A stretch of DNA of 14,356 bases. It comes from an uncultured Bacilli bacterium (GTDB lineage Bacteria > Bacillota_I > Bacilli_A > RF39 > UBA660). A program made the position numbers and the translations under genes. A model generated the notes under the pieces. It was not told the DNA's origin. It did no database searches and worked only from the letters and a program-made list of their open reading frames with translations. Where the stretch lies: positions 1-14,356 of the forward strand of contig CANQYN010000021.1 of assembly GCA_947628105.1 (NCBI GenBank), in the 5' to 3' direction. Below are positions 6,387 to 13,685 of the stretch, in pieces; within the stretch, counting starts at the first letter, position 1; the number at the start of each line of letters is the position of its first letter.

Positions 6387-9050
6387 CTATTTTTCCGCAC
6401 ATATATCAAATGCTTCCTTATTCGTTGCATGTTGACATACTCCATCTACTAATCCATATTGACTATCGTGAACAAATTCACTGATACATCTTGTTCCGGC
6501 ATCATCGCCATTACCTGCTACACAATTTAAATTGAAATCAGCATATCCATCCGCAGAACGTTTATTATAACTTCTGATTTTTTGAACCGTTTTAGCATCT
6601 AAGTCAAATACATATAATGGTTCTTTATTATATACCGCATCTGCTTGAACATTTCGATTATTTAATATTTGAGCATTTACTAATTTTACACTATCCCAGT
6701 TTGCTCCTGGATATCTTCCTGTTACTGTCAAATTAAATCCACTTACTCGATTTGCTATATCTTTTCCTGGGAATGGATTTTGTAGTGAAATAACTCGATA
6801 AATAATTGGTATTCCAAGAGGACATACAACAGCATCACAATAATCAATTGCTTGCTGTAAAGTAGCTCCTTGTCTTTTTCGAGCAGCTACACAAGCAGTA
6901 ATATCCATCTTCCCTCCAACATTATTAGAGTTTTTACATTTATACCTATCCACTTCATCTGGACAAATCAAATCTTCTTGATATGCATCATTATCACAAT
7001 AAGCTTCTTGCACATCGATACAAGATCCCTCCGATAATTTACAAGTTAAATCTTGACCAGCATTTAAAGTCCCTTCTGGACATACACAAGCACTATTAGT
7101 AACTTCATAAGCACAAGTATAGTTTAACTTAAATTTTCCAGTATGTCCAAACTGCAGATCTTTTAAACTAACATCGATTGGAAGTCCTTTTTTCGCATCC
7201 AATGATATTGGTAAATTACTATATCCAACTACAGTATAAGGATGACTTTCTGGTTTCGTGGTAGTTGCTTTATTTGTCTTTTTGTCAATATAATTGTATA
7301 AGCCTTTTGGTAATCGATACGTTGACGTATTCGTTGAAACAGTAATTACCCTATTCTCAATATTAGAAATAAAGTTTTGTATTTGTGCCGCAGAATAAAA
7401 GTCGTTAATGCTTTTTACTTGAGTTTTATCTTTAACTCCTAAACTATTCCAACAATTGCTTCCTCTTGCACAAGAGAAATTAGTAGTATATTTAACTGGA
7501 GTTTCTACTTCCAAATCGATATCTTTATTATATTCAATATCATCATTTTTAACTTTTCCACTTACTTGGAAATTATAAATATTTTTTATATCATTTTGAG
7601 CAGCTACTTGAGTATATCTATCACATTTAGCAATTTCGCCTGTAATAGTCGCTACCTCATTAAATTTAGAAATATAGTATTCACAATTGATACGACTATT
7701 AATTACGTTTTGTTTTCTTCGTTCTGTTTTAGCCGCTGCCAAAGCAGAATTATAATATGCTGTACATTGAGATGGCTCTGCATTTCCACCGTGAGATCTA
7801 CTTATTGCCTGTCTTACCGCCTCATATGTATTTTTAGCCCAATCTTTAGCACTTGCTTGTTTTTTAACATAATTAGCAGCATTTGTATAATTGACATCTA
7901 GTTTAGAACATTGTTTAGAGTTTGGTGCAACATCGATACGGCAAGTTTTCTTTCCAGATAATTTTAAAGGTTTATCATTTAGTCTTCCTGCTTCTTTTGT
8001 TTCATTTGAAGTTGGCCAAACAATATTTCCTCCTAACACAACCGGATTAACAAATCCTTTTGGTAACGTTACTGTTGCTTCTTCTGTACAGAAGATAGAA
8101 CAATAGGCTGAACCAAAATTATAAGTTTCTAAACCGTATGTACTTCCTTCTTTATAATTATAAGTTTCGTTTCCATATACAGTAGAAGTCCCGGCTGCTC
8201 CAACCACTTCCTCTTTTACATTAGCTGTCCCCTGTCCTGTAGGAGAACATATTGGATTATTTTGTTTCGTACGAATTTGTTTTCTTACACATCCATCTTG
8301 TGGTGTTGGTGGTGGAGTAACTACAATAGGGGGCTCACATACTTGGTCTTTATCAATCCATACTTCAAATACTCCCCAACCAGATTTTTTTTTGGCAATT
8401 TCTTTAAACGAAGGAGAATAGCTTGATTTTTGTTCCTTTTTACTTAAAGTTGAAAAGTAATAATTACTCTTTTTACTAGTTCTACCATAAATATATAAAT
8501 AATGACCCAACCGATCTGTTTGAAGACGTCCACAGCTCCATTTTTTATCTTTACATTTTTGGGCAATCTCTTTTACTAGATAATTAAAGTATCTTCCTTT
8601 CCCTCCTATGGCAATAGGAGCAGTTATAGCAAAATAAATATGACCATTGAATTTTTCACAATTATCACCGTTAGAATCATCATCGAGTCCAAACTCACCT
8701 AATATCTTCTTCATTTCAGAAATACAAGAAGATGACGTACATTCACTACTATTAGCAAACGTAGAATTTAACCAGTTCTTTATTTTTTCGACCTTTTTTA
8801 CATTTTGAAATTTTTCTACTTTCTTTTTAGGTTGAAAATCCGGATTGATACTAACATATAAATTCCACTTGGCCTTGTCACCCGTCAAATTAAGAACCTC
8901 TCCATCAGAAGCATGAAGGCCTCCGCCTCCGCCTCCACTATTACCTCCCGCTTGTGAAGATCCACCATTTTGAGCGGCTAATACTCCCACACAAGGAATG
9001 CATAATACTATCATCAATAACACAATTATTTTTTTCCTACTTTTATGCAT
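6387..9050 (-). CDS. Large secreted cysteine-rich protein, function unknown
   Basis: This 887-residue protein has a clear signal peptide: basic MHKSRKK, hydrophobic core to about residue 25, likely cleavage near VLAA-Q. There is no lipobox, no LPXTG and no C-terminal membrane anchor, so it should be released or held by partners. A Ser/Gly-rich linker with six glycines in a row (31-44) follows. I count 32 cysteines after the signal peptide, spread through the chain and densest at about 645-743, suggesting many disulfides. A proline-rich hinge (PPIVVTPPPTP, 240-250) separates an N-terminal domain from the rest. The LPKG motif occurs twice (329-332 and 580-583), hinting at a duplicated beta domain. 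The C-terminal block (YRVISLQNPFPG at 751-762, PLYVFDLDAKTVQKIRSYN at 811-829) resembles, from memory only, uncharacterised proteins of gut Firmicutes. Promoter and AGGAGG ribosome site are strong. The next gene follows after 16 bases. Confidence 0.85.
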   Translation of the reverse strand: MHKSRKKIIVLLMIVLCIPCVGVLAAQNGGSSQAGGNSGGGGGGLHASDGEVLNLTGDKAKWNLYVSINPDFQPKKKVEKFQNVKKVEKIKNWLNSTFANSSECTSSSCISEMKKILGEFGLDDDSNGDNCEKFNGHIYFAITAPIAIGGKGRYFNYLVKEIAQKCKDKKWSCGRLQTDRLGHYLYIYGRTSKKSNYYFSTLSKKEQKSSYSPSFKEIAKKKSGWGVFEVWIDKDQVCEPPIVVTPPPTPQDGCVRKQIRTKQNNPICSPTGQGTANVKEEVVGAAGTSTVYGNETYNYKEGSTYGLETYNFGSAYCSIFCTEEATVTLPKGFVNPVVLGGNIVWPTSNETKEAGRLNDKPLKLSGKKTCRIDVAPNSKQCSKLDVNYTNAANYVKKQASAKDWAKNTYEAVRQAISRSHGGNAEPSQCTAYYNSALAAAKTERRKQNVINSRINCEYYISKFNEVATITGEIAKCDRYTQVAAQNDIKNIYNFQVSGKVKNDDIEYNKDIDLEVETPVKYTTNFSCARGSNCWNSLGVKDKTQVKSINDFYSAAQIQNFISNIENRVITVSTNTSTYRLPKGLYNYIDKKTNKATTTKPESHPYTVVGYSNLPISLDAKKGLPIDVSLKDLQFGHTGKFKLNYTCAYEVTNSACVCPEGTLNAGQDLTCKLSEGSCIDVQEAYCDNDAYQEDLICPDEVDRYKCKNSNNVGGKMDITACVAARKRQGATLQQAIDYCDAVVCPLGIPIIYRVISLQNPFPGKDIANRVSGFNLTVTGRYPGANWDSVKLVNAQILNNRNVQADAVYNKEPLYVFDLDAKTVQKIRSYNKRSADGYADFNLNCVAGNGDDAGTRCISEFVHDSQYGLVDGVCQHATNKEAFDICAEK

Positions 9051-9063
9051 GATAAAAACCTCC

Positions 9064-9092
9064 TATGATATTATTAATACCATTATATCATA
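9064..9092 (-). promoter_or_regulatory. Promoter with overlapping inverted repeat upstream of the secreted Cys-rich protein
   Basis: The minus strand carries TATGATATAAT (9082-9092), an extended -10 with a perfect TATAAT; no good -35 is visible. The first part of this element, TATGATAT (9085-9092), is repeated in inverted orientation at 9064-9071, 13 bases away, so the two arms flank the expected start point. This could be an operator, or chance in AT-rich DNA. The strong ribosome site AGGAGG (9059-9064) touches the inner arm. Confidence 0.5.
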
Positions 9093-9148
9093 TATTTTTT
9101 ACAATAAGGAAGAAAAATATGTATTTTTATCACAAATTTACAATTCAT

Positions 9149-9172
9149 AAAAAAAGAGATTATTATCTCTTT
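9149..9172 (-). terminator. Rho-independent terminator overlapping the HerA stop codon
   Basis: On the minus strand AAAGAGAT (9165-9172) pairs with ATCTCTTT (9153-9160) around a 4-base loop, followed by four more T's. The 5' arm begins inside the stop codon of the ATPase gene. It closes the ftsY-ylxM-herA unit. Confidence 0.8.
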
Positions 9173-10925
9173 ATGCTCGCCATCTATTTTCCACATCACA
9201 GTTACTACTATGAGGAGCTGGTTTTGGAGGTTCCATAGTTATAATTAAAGGAACTTTAAAAGCTTTCCCAAATCCAACACATGTTCCTGGTTGTAAACTC
9301 TTTTGTTTTTCGATAATTTCTTGATTAATATTTGGTAACATTTTTTGAATATATTCCAAATCTCTTGGATGATTCATTTTAAAAATTAAGAAATTACTAC
9401 ATTGAGAAATAACTGTTTCTGATAACTCTACTGGTCTTTGAGAAATTAGATTAAAAATTAAACCGTATTTTCTTCCTTCTTTAGCTACTCGATCAAAAAT
9501 ATTATATCCTAGTAAAAATTTATCATTATCATTTTGTACATAACGATGGGCTTCTTCTAAAAATACATGAAAAGGAATACTTGCTCGATCTTTTAGTCGC
9601 TTTGTAAATGTAAATAGCATTTTCGTATAAATTTTCGTAATTGCTTTGGCAATTCTATCTTCTATTTCTTCCAAGTTAAAATTAATAATTTGAGCTTTTC
9701 TACCATCTGGCATTGTCACTAAAGAGGCAATATAATTTTCCAACGTTATAAACTTAGGGAAAGCAAAATATTTAGCATTGTCACTTGTTATTAATGAATG
9801 AAGACGAACTTTTAAAGCTATAGCCGCACTGTATGTTTTTTCATTTCTCAATAATCCTTCTGAAATTAAAGTAAAATTAAGAGCTTTCTCTAAATCTTCT
9901 AACGTAAAGAAACTAACACTTTGGGCTTCGTATTTATCATATTCTTCTTTAATAAATTCAGAAATATATTGGGTCACTAAAATACTTTCTGTAAAACTTC
10001 CCTCTTTATCGATAATAAAACAATCACGGAATTTTCTTACATATCCAACCCCTTGTACAGGCGCTTCTAAATTAAATTGCGGAGTACTACAAGTCGCAAG
10101 AATTTGAAAAATATCATTACGTTTACTAGTAGACGTTTGATTGGTATATAAAATCGTCATAATGGCCTTCGCAATTAAATGATTTTTATATTGTAAATTC
10201 ATCTCATCTGATTCCGCAAAAATTTGAACTAATTTTAACATCTCCTCCAAAATAGGAAGTTGGGAATGCTCTGATGCATCTAAAAGCAATGCCATATCAT
10301 CTACATCTAATAACCAAAGTGGAATGTTTAATAAACTACCATTCGTATCATTAGGATTTGTCGTGTAATATTTAAAGAAAAAATTAGGATTTATCTTATT
10401 AATCTCTTGAAATGCTGTATGATATTCACCATAAGCATCAAAAATTAAAAAATTAGAACGATATGGTAAAACATTAGTATTTTCAAATACATTCTGTAAT
10501 AATCGAGCCAATCCCCAAGATTTTCCACTTCCTGTATTACCACAAATCATCATATGATTACTAAACATATCGTTAATATTAACATTAATAGGGAAATTAT
10601 CATATAAAGGAGAATATCCTAATACCATACTAGAAGCATTTTTTTCTCCTACAATTAATCCAAATTCTTCCTTGGTAATCACTCTTATCTTCGCGGATAA
10701 ACTTGGTTTACGAATAACTCCTCCAACAAATTTTCCATTGGTAATTTCTCCTAAAAAGCGAACCTTTATAATTTGTTTATCCATATCTTCGACTTCGCCT
10801 AAAATAGATTTTTTATCATCTTCAAATAAAATATGTAAATTAATTAAGTCTTCTGCGACTGGTGTTCCTTCTGGTATTTGAATATGGGCTAAATTCCCAT
10901 TAATAAAAATTATATTTCCTAACAT
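9171..10925 (-). CDS. HerA-type hexameric DNA-translocating ATPase (DUF87)
   Basis: This 584-residue protein belongs to the HerA/FtsK superfamily of ring ATPases that pump DNA. The N-terminal 1-105 region has strands consistent with the HAS barrel of HerA. The motor follows: Walker A GNTGSGKS (129-136), the downstream strand NFLIFDAYGEY (158-168), Walker B HVFLEEAHRY (453-462, with E457/E458), a likely arginine finger in EGRKYG (R485), and the signature ISQRPVELSETVISQCSNFLIFKM (495-517). An insertion of about 250 residues separates Walker A from Walker B. GGAGGGG sits just before the ATG, and ylxM ends one base upstream. HerA normally works with the nuclease NurA in end resection or in antiphage systems; no nuclease gene is in this window. 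A terminator overlaps the stop codon, so this is the last gene of the ftsY unit. Confidence 0.88.
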   Translation of the reverse strand: MLGNIIFINGNLAHIQIPEGTPVAEDLINLHILFEDDKKSILGEVEDMDKQIIKVRFLGEITNGKFVGGVIRKPSLSAKIRVITKEEFGLIVGEKNASSMVLGYSPLYDNFPINVNINDMFSNHMMICGNTGSGKSWGLARLLQNVFENTNVLPYRSNFLIFDAYGEYHTAFQEINKINPNFFFKYYTTNPNDTNGSLLNIPLWLLDVDDMALLLDASEHSQLPILEEMLKLVQIFAESDEMNLQYKNHLIAKAIMTILYTNQTSTSKRNDIFQILATCSTPQFNLEAPVQGVGYVRKFRDCFIIDKEGSFTESILVTQYISEFIKEEYDKYEAQSVSFFTLEDLEKALNFTLISEGLLRNEKTYSAAIALKVRLHSLITSDNAKYFAFPKFITLENYIASLVTMPDGRKAQIINFNLEEIEDRIAKAITKIYTKMLFTFTKRLKDRASIPFHVFLEEAHRYVQNDNDKFLLGYNIFDRVAKEGRKYGLIFNLISQRPVELSETVISQCSNFLIFKMNHPRDLEYIQKMLPNINQEIIEKQKSLQPGTCVGFGKAFKVPLIITMEPPKPAPHSSNCDVENRWRA

Positions 10926-10926
10926 A

Positions 10927-11217
10927 TTACCCCTCCATTATCCTTTCTATTTTTTCTTTTATTTCTGGATATTCTTCCGAAAGCTTTTTTAATTTCTTTC
11001 GAATTTCATATAATTTTAGATTTTTTTCATACCATTCTAATTTTTCGACACTTTCTTTTAAACTTTTATGAATGGCATTTCGACTTACTTCATTGTTCTC
11101 ACTTACTTCTCCTAAAGATAAATCATCAAAGTAATATTCTTCAAAATTTTTTCTTTGTTTTTCGGTAAGCAATGAACCATATATATCATATAGTTCATTT
11201 AAATATAATCGTTCCAT
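10927..11217 (-). CDS. ylxM: YlxM/p13-like HTH protein (UPF0122)
   Basis: This is a 96-residue protein of the YlxM/p13 family, small helix-turn-helix proteins usually encoded between ftsY and ffh and linked genetically to the SRP pathway. The sigma-like HTH is visible at residues 17-60: LTEKQRKNFEEYYFDDLSLGEVSE, then NNEVSRNAIHKSLKESVEKL. The rest is a charged, probably coiled helix (61-95) with Lys/Glu repeats. Its ATG overlaps the preceding stop by one base (TAATG), so translation is coupled; the ribosome site itself is weak. Members are often about 100-115 residues, so this one is slightly short. Unusually, a HerA-type ATPase gene rather than ffh follows, one base after the stop codon. Confidence 0.87.
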   Translation of the reverse strand: MERLYLNELYDIYGSLLTEKQRKNFEEYYFDDLSLGEVSENNEVSRNAIHKSLKESVEKLEWYEKNLKLYEIRKKLKKLSEEYPEIKEKIERIMEG

Positions 11218-11465
11218 TATAACAATCCCATAATTCCAAAAAACAATGAAATAAGTCCAATAATAATATAAATAGCACTATACCATTTACTTCGTTTTAA
11301 AAGATGAAAATCATTATAGCTAATAACAAATAAAAGAAATGCCATGACAATTTCAATAACAGGAATAATATTAATAAAATTATTCATAATAAACAAAATA
11401 ATTAATGATACAAATAAAATAATTTGGATAAAGACACTAACTTGATCAATCCTTTTATTTTTCAT
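11217..11465 (-). CDS. Small three-helix membrane protein in the ftsY operon
   Basis: I do not recognise a family. The chosen ATG (11463-11465) follows a textbook GGAGG (11472-11476) at a 6-base gap and gives 82 residues; an in-frame ATG at 11495 would add ten residues and lie deeper in ftsY without that ribosome site. The protein has a short basic N-terminus (MKNKR), then membrane helices at about residues 9-29, 32-50 and 61-82, with a basic loop (HLLKRSK) between the second and third. By the positive-inside rule that loop and the N-terminus should face the cytoplasm, although with three helices the exact topology is unsure. It overlaps ftsY by 11 bases and shares one base with the ylxM start, so it is translated as part of this SRP-related unit. 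Function unknown. Confidence 0.8.
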   Translation of the reverse strand: MKNKRIDQVSVFIQIILFVSLIILFIMNNFINIIPVIEIVMAFLLFVISYNDFHLLKRSKWYSAIYIIIGLISLFFGIMGLL

Positions 11466-12441
11466 CTTGTTCCTCCATATCTTGAAATAAACCATAAATA
11501 TATTTTTCTATATCGAATACTTTTAAATCAGATTCTTTTTCTCCTAGTCCAATATATTTAACCGGAATCCCAACACTTTCTTTAATTGCTAAAACGATTC
11601 CTCCTTTAGCTGTACCATCTAGTTTCGTTAAAACAATTCCTGTCACATTGGTAATTTCTTGAAAACTTTTTGCTTGAGATATTCCATTTTGCCCAGTTGT
11701 CGCATCAATTACTAATAATGTTTCATGAGGAGCATTTTCTATCAATTTTCCAATTACTTTATTCATTTTTTCTAACTCATTCATTAAATTTGTTTTATTT
11801 TGTAATCTCCCTGCCGTATCGATTAAAACATAATCATAATTTTCTTCAATAGCTTTTGAAACACCATCATAAATAACACTTGAAGGATCTTTTTTTTCAT
11901 TCGATACAATATCTGTCTTTAGTTTTTTAGCCCATTCTTCTAATTGTTCTGTTGCTCCAGCACGAAAAGTGTCTCCGGCAACAAGCAATACTTTTTTGCC
12001 CTCTTTTTTTAATTGATAAGCAATTTTCCCAATCGTTGTCGTTTTGCCTACTCCGTTTACTCCAACAAACAAAACAACTGTCGGTCCATCTGGATTTTCA
12101 TTGATTTTATTTACGATAATATCATTACCCACATAGATGATAAACATTTCATCAACGATAATTTCTTTTAATTCTTCCGCACTTAATATATTTTCTTGTT
12201 TTACTCTTTTTTTCAATTTATCAATAAATTCCATCACCGTATTGACACCAATATCAGCTTCAATTAATATTTCTTCTAATTCTTCAAAATATTCTTCACT
12301 TATTTTATTATGTTTTAGTGTTAACAAATTTAATTTGGAAGTAAAACTCGTTCTTGTTTTTTCTAATCCTTTACTATAAGTTTCTACTTCCTGTCTATCG
12401 TTTTTATTTAATACTTTTTTTAAATTAGAAAAAAGTCCCAT
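11455..12441 (-). CDS. ftsY: Signal recognition particle receptor FtsY
   Basis: FtsY is the SRP receptor GTPase that docks SRP-ribosome complexes at the membrane for co-translational insertion. I set the start at the ATG 12439-12441 (MGLFSNLKKVL), giving 328 residues. It has GGTGAT six bases upstream and matches the usual Firmicutes FtsY start; the longer frame from 12507 would add 22 residues that look like leader sequence and would begin upstream of the proposed promoter. NG-domain motifs are complete: P-loop GVNGVGKTT (127-135), LLVAGDTFRAGA (152-163), DTAGR (208-212), TKLDGTAKGG (272-281) and the closing GLGE (298-301). The acidic A domain of Proteobacteria is lacking, so membrane contact would rely on the short amphipathic N-terminus. 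The last 11 bases overlap the next gene. Confidence 0.97.
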   Translation of the reverse strand: MGLFSNLKKVLNKNDRQEVETYSKGLEKTRTSFTSKLNLLTLKHNKISEEYFEELEEILIEADIGVNTVMEFIDKLKKRVKQENILSAEELKEIIVDEMFIIYVGNDIIVNKINENPDGPTVVLFVGVNGVGKTTTIGKIAYQLKKEGKKVLLVAGDTFRAGATEQLEEWAKKLKTDIVSNEKKDPSSVIYDGVSKAIEENYDYVLIDTAGRLQNKTNLMNELEKMNKVIGKLIENAPHETLLVIDATTGQNGISQAKSFQEITNVTGIVLTKLDGTAKGGIVLAIKESVGIPVKYIGLGEKESDLKVFDIEKYIYGLFQDMEEQDEK

Positions 12442-12466
12442 ATTTATCACCATCACCCTATTTTTT

Positions 12467-12477
12467 ATTTTATCATA
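12467..12477 (-). promoter_or_regulatory. Probable extended -10 promoter for the ftsY unit
   Basis: TATGATAAAAT on the minus strand has one mismatch to the 11-mer TATGATATAAT seen before two other units in this window. It lies between the upstream terminator and ftsY, which is where a promoter is needed. No good -35 is visible at 16-18 bp. Confidence 0.4.
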
Positions 12478-12517
12478 TAAAAAGAGAAAAAGAAAGTTTT
12501 TTTCCATTTCCTTTTTA

Positions 12518-12557
12518 ATTTAAAAATAGAATAGAAAAAGTCACTTTCTATTCTATT
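12518..12557 (-). terminator. Rho-independent terminator after the CPBP protease gene
   Basis: A perfect 13-bp stem (arms 12545-12557 and 12525-12537, AATAGAATAGAAA/TTTCTATTCTATT) closes a 7-base loop and runs into T-rich sequence on the minus strand. It lies 11 bases after the protease stop codon and closes the rbfA-CPBP unit. Confidence 0.8.
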
Positions 12558-12568
12558 ACCGACATTTA

Positions 12569-13285
12569 CTAATTAACAAATAAATATAAAAACATTTGTA
12601 CCGCGATTAAAATTCCATTATGTAAAAAATGAAGTCCTGTAGAAACTAAGACATTATCTGTCTTAGCCATAATGTATGAAAAAACTAATCCAGGTGCACA
12701 ATAAGGAATCAAATACAATAAATCCATTGGCCCAGAAAAACTTGTCAATACATGCATTCCGCCAAAAACAAAACCTGATACAAAAATAAATAATGCTTTA
12801 TTAGGAATTAATTCATAAAAGCATTTGCGAAATATTAACTCTTCGACAATAGGGGCAAAAATAACACCTGAAAAGTATACATATAAAGGACTCGCCGAAA
12901 ATAAATCGCGAATTGCTTTTTCATTTCCTGAAGTTGCATTTCCGGTAATTGCCATGATAACAACATTGCTTACAAACATAACCGCCACTGCAATCAACCA
13001 ATATTTTAAATATTTTTGATAATATTTTTTATGATTTTTTCGCATATCCTTGATGTCTTTCTCATAAGATTTATGATAAATTAATAATAATATTCCCATT
13101 AATACAATATCCCAGATGATTAAAAAAACAACTTTTGCCAAATTAGACATTTCGACAGGATCAATATGGAAAAAACTTAAAAATTCATTTTGTAAATTGG
13201 TAGAGCTTAAATAAAGTAATATAGTAAGCAGGGCAATGGAACTTCTCTTTATATATTTTATTATTTTATCTTTCTTCATCTTCAT
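12569..13285 (-). CDS. CPBP family intramembrane metalloprotease
   Basis: This 238-residue membrane protein belongs to the CPBP (CAAX protease/bacteriocin-processing, Abi) family of intramembrane proteases. The three family motifs are present: EELIFR (E148, E149, R153), FGGMH (F174, H178) and the late HFLHN (H219, N223), so the metal-binding and catalytic residues look intact. Hydrophobic segments lie near residues 15-27, 50-70, 95-113, 135-147, 165-180, 187-205 and 212-236. The start overlaps rbfA by 20 bases, so translation is probably coupled; a second ATG two codons inside (13277-13279) is equally possible because neither has a clear Shine-Dalgarno. Known members process prenylated proteins, mature or give immunity to bacteriocins, or act in signalling; nothing here fixes the substrate. 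A terminator follows within 12 bases. Confidence 0.9.
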   Translation of the reverse strand: MKMKKDKIIKYIKRSSIALLTILLYLSSTNLQNEFLSFFHIDPVEMSNLAKVVFLIIWDIVLMGILLLIYHKSYEKDIKDMRKNHKKYYQKYLKYWLIAVAVMFVSNVVIMAITGNATSGNEKAIRDLFSASPLYVYFSGVIFAPIVEELIFRKCFYELIPNKALFIFVSGFVFGGMHVLTSFSGPMDLLYLIPYCAPGLVFSYIMAKTDNVLVSTGLHFLHNGILIAVQMFLYLFVN

Positions 13286-13631
13286 CTTCTCTTTCTTCTT
13301 TATGAATCTCTTCTAAAATATTTTCGATTTTAATTCCATAATCGATTGAATCATCATAGACAAAAGTCAATTCTGGAATATGTCTTATATCGATTCGCTC
13401 AGCAAGTTCTTTTCGAATATATCCAGAAGCATGTTCTAAACTTTTTAATGTTTCGGTTTTTTTACTATCATCTAAAAGACGAAAATAGACTTTGGCAAAA
13501 CTGAGATCATTGGTTACTTTACAATCGGTAATAACAATATTTTTAATATGTTCATCTTTTACTTCATTTGCAAATATATAACTTAATTCTTTTGTAATAG
13601 CACTTGCAATTCGTTCTATTTTTATACTCAT
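13266..13631 (-). CDS. rbfA: 30S ribosome-binding factor A
   Basis: RbfA binds the immature 30S subunit near the 5' end of 16S rRNA and helps late processing and cold adaptation. At 121 residues the protein has the normal family length. It shows the usual opening helix (IKIERIASAITKELSYIF), the strand ITDCKVTNDLSFAKVYF, the KH-type Ala-x-Gly kink (HASGYIRKELAERI, residues 67-80) and the closing PELTFVYDDSIDYGIKIENILEEI. The ATG at 13629-13631 follows GGTGAT by a few bases. It sits in the standard slot after infB, but a terminator and a promoter separate the two genes here. The tail is acidic and charged (KEEREDEDEER), and its last codons overlap the start of the next gene by 20 bases. Confidence 0.96.
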   Translation of the reverse strand: MSIKIERIASAITKELSYIFANEVKDEHIKNIVITDCKVTNDLSFAKVYFRLLDDSKKTETLKSLEHASGYIRKELAERIDIRHIPELTFVYDDSIDYGIKIENILEEIHKEEREDEDEER

Positions 13632-13647
13632 ATTATCACCTTTTTTT

Positions 13648-13658
13648 ATTATATCATA
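13648..13658 (-). promoter_or_regulatory. Extended -10 promoter for rbfA
   Basis: The minus strand carries TATGATATAAT, a perfect -10 hexamer (TATAAT, 13648-13653) with the TGn extension. The best -35 at 17-bp spacing (TTAAAT) is poor. The start point would fall about 10 nt before the rbfA ATG, leaving a very short leader with the Shine-Dalgarno sequence near its 5' end. The same 11-mer occurs before the gene ending at 6387, which supports a real element. The position downstream of the infB terminator fits a new transcription unit. Confidence 0.5.
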
Positions 13659-13685
13659 TCTTCTATAAATATTTAACTATCATTT

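Noticed and set aside
8063..8068. LPKG sequences as sortase sorting signals
   Set aside because: LPKG is not LPXTG, occurs mid-protein twice, and no hydrophobic tail with basic end follows.
7566..8106. Plus-strand open frames of 111 and 71 codons
   Set aside because: They are antisense to the well-supported 887-residue exported protein, have no ribosome site or family resemblance, and arise from AT-rich codon bias. Similar antisense frames at 1931-2194, 3336-3560, 10672-10881, 11670-11852, 12137-12379 and 12825-13019, and a same-strand alternative frame at 1818-2015, were rejected likewise.
8990..9050. The large exported protein as a lipoprotein
   Set aside because: Cysteines at positions 17 and 20 lie inside the hydrophobic core without a lipobox; cleavage after the AA near residue 26 is more likely.
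9171..10925. A HerA-based antiphage system
   Set aside because: No partner nuclease, Sir2-like gene or other defence gene is adjacent; the ATPase is bound into a housekeeping unit with ftsY and ylxM.
11466..11495. Longer start for the small membrane protein
   Set aside because: The inner ATG at 11463-11465 has GGAGG six bases upstream; the outer start lacks such a site and extends further into ftsY.
12442..12507. Upstream ATG giving FtsY a 22-residue extension
   Set aside because: It would begin upstream of the proposed promoter, has no good ribosome site, and the inner ATG gives the standard MGLF start with GGTGAT correctly spaced.
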